Shown one piece after another: positions 5,605 to 7,061 of a DNA stretch of 7,061 nt. Position 1 is the stretch's first letter. The number at the start of each line of letters is the position of its first letter. The DNA lies in assembly GCA_937930495.1 (NCBI GenBank), contig CALGKL010000098.1:1-7061 (forward strand). The letters are read 5' to 3'. The notes below the pieces were generated by a model. It ran no database searches. It was not told where the DNA came from and worked only from the letters and a program-made list of their open reading frames with translations. The DNA comes from an uncultured Gloeocapsa sp. Lineage in GTDB: Bacteria > Cyanobacteriota > Cyanobacteriia > Cyanobacteriales > Gloeocapsaceae. Made by a program: the position numbers and the translations under genes.

Positions 5605-5748
5605 CTAACGTTGACGACGAAAAGAAGGTTCTTCAACTGGAATAGGGATTAACTCTTGTTCTGGTTGAGGTTCTGGTCCTAAAAGGGTTTCTATTAGTCT
5701 TTGTGCTAGGTCTTTTAGCGTTTCCAAAAGTTTTTCTATATAATCCAT
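5605..5748 (-). CDS. Small 47-residue protein upstream of aroQ (amphipathic helix, Pro-rich linker, basic tail)
   Basis: The ATG at 5748 opens 47 codons to a TAG at 5605-5607. The product has three parts: an N-terminal amphipathic helix ([20 protein letters not shown], 1-20) with leucine/isoleucine on one face at 4, 7, 8, 11, 14, 18, 19 and 22-23; a proline/glutamate linker (GPEPQPEQ, 24-31, then PIPVEEP, 35-41); and a basic end FRRQR (43-47). An AGGAG lies 11 bases before the ATG, and aroQ starts 8 bases after the stop, so an operon is likely. Codon use resembles the neighbours and the composition is protein-like. I do not recognise a named family. A peripheral membrane or protein-binding peptide would fit the helix, but that is inference. 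Conservation across cyanobacteria would confirm it as a real gene. Confidence 0.6.
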   Translation of the reverse strand: MDYIEKLLETLKDLAQRLIETLLGPEPQPEQELIPIPVEEPSFRRQR

Positions 5749-5759
5749 TGAACAGATGG

Positions 5760-5764
5760 CTCCT
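5760..5764 (-). promoter_or_regulatory. Shine-Dalgarno for the 47-residue protein
   Basis: Read on the minus strand the sequence is AGGAG, 11 bases ahead of the ATG at 5748. The spacing is slightly long. It sits between short complementary arms (AACAG at 5750-5754 and CTGTT at 5763-5767), so a weak hairpin could partly mask it. It is the main support for translation of this small frame. Confidence 0.42.
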
Positions 5765-5768
5765 GTTT

Positions 5769-5809
5769 AAATTGTGCCTACTTATCTTGATTGTAACTAA
5801 ATCGTGCCT
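5769..5809. repeat. Pair of 11-base direct repeats spaced exactly 30 bases
   Basis: AAATTGTGCCT at 5769-5779 recurs as AAATCGTGCCT at 5799-5809, with ten of eleven bases identical and 30 bases from start to start, close to three helical turns. The copies lie 21 and 51 bases upstream of the small gene's ATG and flank a -10-like TACAAT on the minus strand (5795-5790). The arrangement suits a protein that binds two copies on the same DNA face, but no regulator is known to me for this motif. Confidence 0.38.
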
Positions 5810-5818
5810 GAACTGATT

Positions 5819-5839
5819 TAGATAAGTTTACTTAATCTA
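5819..5839. repeat. Imperfect inverted repeat (small AT-rich hairpin)
   Basis: TAGATAAGT (5819-5827) pairs with ACTTAATCTA (5830-5839) apart from one extra base in the right arm. The arms almost meet, so as RNA the loop must take one or two of the inner pairs. It is AT-rich and not followed by a clear T run on either strand, so it is a poor terminator; a protein-binding site is possible. Confidence 0.28.
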
Positions 5840-6057
5840 GTTTAGTCTACTGGTTGGACAGGGACTGATGGGGTATGATTAGCTACCTTTCTTCAGTATT
5901 TTACTTTTTCTACAGGTTCTTGGCAAGAGTACTAGGTTTAGTGACATAGACAAGATGAGAGACGAGTTAATTTTTCCTTTACATAATTTTACAATAGCAT
6001 ATTTTCCTCTAGTCGAATAGTCGAACAAGGAGAAATTTTGAACACCCCTTGTCCAAG

Positions 6058-7061
6058 TTACTGGCTAGAAGTCTGTAATTTACGGCGTAATTGATCCAAA
6101 GCATAGTTAACACTCAGAGCCCGAATAGTTTCTCGCTCTTGATTAGAGCCAAAACGAGAAACCAGACAATCTACCCGATTATCCGGACTAGCAAAACCGA
6201 AGTAAACTAAACCTATAGGTTTATCAGGCGTTCCTCCCGTTGGTCCAGCTATTCCGGTAACGCTCAACCCCCAATCGGTTTTAAAGCGTTGTTTGACGTT
6301 TAGAGCCATTTGTTGAGCAACTATCTCACTTACGGCGCCAAATTCGGCTAAATCTTGGGGATTTACCCCTAGAATTTCGGTTTTAATCTGATTAGCGTAA
6401 GCTATCACTCCACCAACAAAATAACTGGAACTACCAGATACAGAGGTGAGAAGTTCGCCAATTCCTCCTCCTGTACAGGATTCAGCAACACTGAGAGTTT
6501 CTTGTCTTTGGGTGAGTAGTTTTCCTACCACTGAAGCTAGGGTATCTTCATCGGCACCAAAATAATCATTACCGGCGATCGCTATTATTTCTTGGGCGAT
6601 TGGGTCAATGATGCTATTAGCGATGGCTAATGTAGGAGCTTTAGTAGAAATTCGCAATTTAACTTCTCCTAAAGAGGCATAAGGAGCTACAGTAGGGTTG
6701 CTCAGGTCAAAGAATTTATTGACTTTTTCTGCTAAATTCGATTCACCTATCCCGCGGAATTTTAAGACTCGACTGTAGATAGTTTCTTGACCCCAACCTT
6801 GAGTTTTTAGGTAAGGGACAGCGGTTTTGAGCCACATCGCCTTCATTTCCCGAGGGACACCGGGAAAAGTCAGAATAGTTAACCCTTGACGAGGTTGCCA
6901 AATCATCCCAGGAGCTGTACCTACGGGGTTAGGTAAGATTTGCGCTCCTTCGGGGATTAAAGCCTGTTTAGCGTTATTAGGACTCATTTCTCTCCCTCTA
7001 GCCGCAAATTTAGCTCGAATATCTGCTAGTATCTCTGGATCTTCTCTGAGGGGGGTTTGGA
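6058..7061 (-). CDS. cinA: CinA family protein (competence/damage-inducible; nicotinamide mononucleotide deamidase), N-terminus outside window
   Basis: The frame is open from the right edge to TAA at 6058, giving 333 visible residues; full CinA has a little over 400. The first visible residues QTPLREDPEILADI and AKFAARGREMSPNNAKQA match the middle of the N-terminal molybdopterin-binding-like domain (COG1058), so the ATG at 6987 is internal and not the start. FPGVPREM follows at 65-72 of the fragment. The C-terminal deamidase domain (COG1546) is complete, with LSVAESCTGGGIGELL (189-204), GGVIAYANQIK (216-226), and SVTGIAGPTGG with PDKPIG (266-283). Known members hydrolyse nicotinamide mononucleotide to nicotinate mononucleotide and, in two-domain form, ADP-ribose; some are linked to competence. 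It is followed by a gene-free 309-base gap, and any operon partners lie to the right. Confidence 0.95.
   Translation of the reverse strand, partial: QTPLREDPEILADIRAKFAARGREMSPNNAKQALIPEGAQILPNPVGTAPGMIWQPRQGLTILTFPGVPREMKAMWLKTAVPYLKTQGWGQETIYSRVLKFRGIGESNLAEKVNKFFDLSNPTVAPYASLGEVKLRISTKAPTLAIANSIIDPIAQEIIAIAGNDYFGADEDTLASVVGKLLTQRQETLSVAESCTGGGIGELLTSVSGSSSYFVGGVIAYANQIKTEILGVNPQDLAEFGAVSEIVAQQMALNVKQRFKTDWGLSVTGIAGPTGGTPDKPIGLVYFGFASPDNRVDCLVSRFGSNQERETIRALSVNYALDQLRRKLQTSSQ

Larger units (their letters stand above)
5749..6057. other. Intergenic region between cinA and the small gene/aroQ unit
   Basis: No convincing gene lies in these 309 bases. Contents: an AGGAG ribosome site for the small gene (5760-5764, minus), two 11-base direct repeats (5769-5809), an imperfect hairpin (5819-5839), a 24-codon hydrophobic frame on the plus strand (5875-5949) of doubtful reality, and a tandem AGTCGAA pair (6011-6017 and 6019-6025). 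The promoter of the small gene/aroQ unit and the 3' end of the cinA transcript should both lie here. No tRNA cloverleaf or strong GC-rich terminator is visible. Confidence 0.6.

Noticed and set aside
6011..6025. Tandem AGTCGAA pair as a CRISPR or mobile-element repeat
   Set aside because: There are only two 7-base copies eight bases apart with no spacers or flanking element; too short to mean anything alone.
6025..6052. ACAAGG / CCTTGT inverted repeat after cinA as its terminator
   Set aside because: The stem is six pairs with a 16-base loop and no T run follows on the minus strand, so it is too weak to call.
6985..6987. ATG at 6987 as the start of cinA
   Set aside because: The frame stays open to the window edge and the 24 extra codons match the conserved CinA sequence before this methionine, so it is internal.

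Overview
The window reads as cyanobacterial chromosome. At least nine perfect copies of the HIP1 palindrome GCGATCGC occur in about 7 kb. Several genes belong to oxygenic phototrophs: a CRR6-type NDH-1 maturation factor and the variable chain of ferredoxin-thioredoxin reductase. The DNA is AT-rich and genes sit on both strands in short, tightly packed units. I cannot assign a genus.

Layout from left to right. Bases 1-1927, minus strand: a complete fatty acyl-AMP ligase (FAAL) followed, with an 11-base overlap, by the first 66 codons of an acyl-CoA dehydrogenase-like protein that runs off the left edge. This pair looks like the start of a lipid-activating pathway feeding an acyl carrier protein, a PKS/NRPS line or a specialised lipid. 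Bases 1928-2155: a divergent intergenic stretch with an 18-base dyad and the remains of a very small lipoprotein gene, in which a UGA stands where the lipobox cysteine should be. Bases 2156-2946, plus strand: crr6-like gene and ftrV, both tied to ferredoxin-dependent electron flow. Bases 2943-4113, minus strand: hisH (histidine synthesis) overlapping rsmD (16S rRNA methylation). Bases 4186-5134, plus strand: an unassigned conserved-looking protein and a bacteriohemerythrin four bases behind it. Bases 5135-5748, minus strand: a 47-codon small gene too short for ordinary gene calls, then aroQ with a TTG start. Bases 5749-6057 hold no convincing gene but contain a pair of 11-base direct repeats exactly 30 bases apart and a small imperfect hairpin. 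Bases 6058-7061, minus strand: the C-terminal four-fifths of cinA, entering from the right edge.

Most of the window is housekeeping and photosynthesis-related. The parts most worth following are the FAAL/dehydrogenase pair at the left edge, whose cluster continues outside the window, the interrupted mini-lipoprotein leader, the 47-residue protein upstream of aroQ with its putative control region, and the hypothetical protein/hemerythrin pair. I saw no CRISPR array, tRNA, rRNA, insertion sequence or prophage gene.
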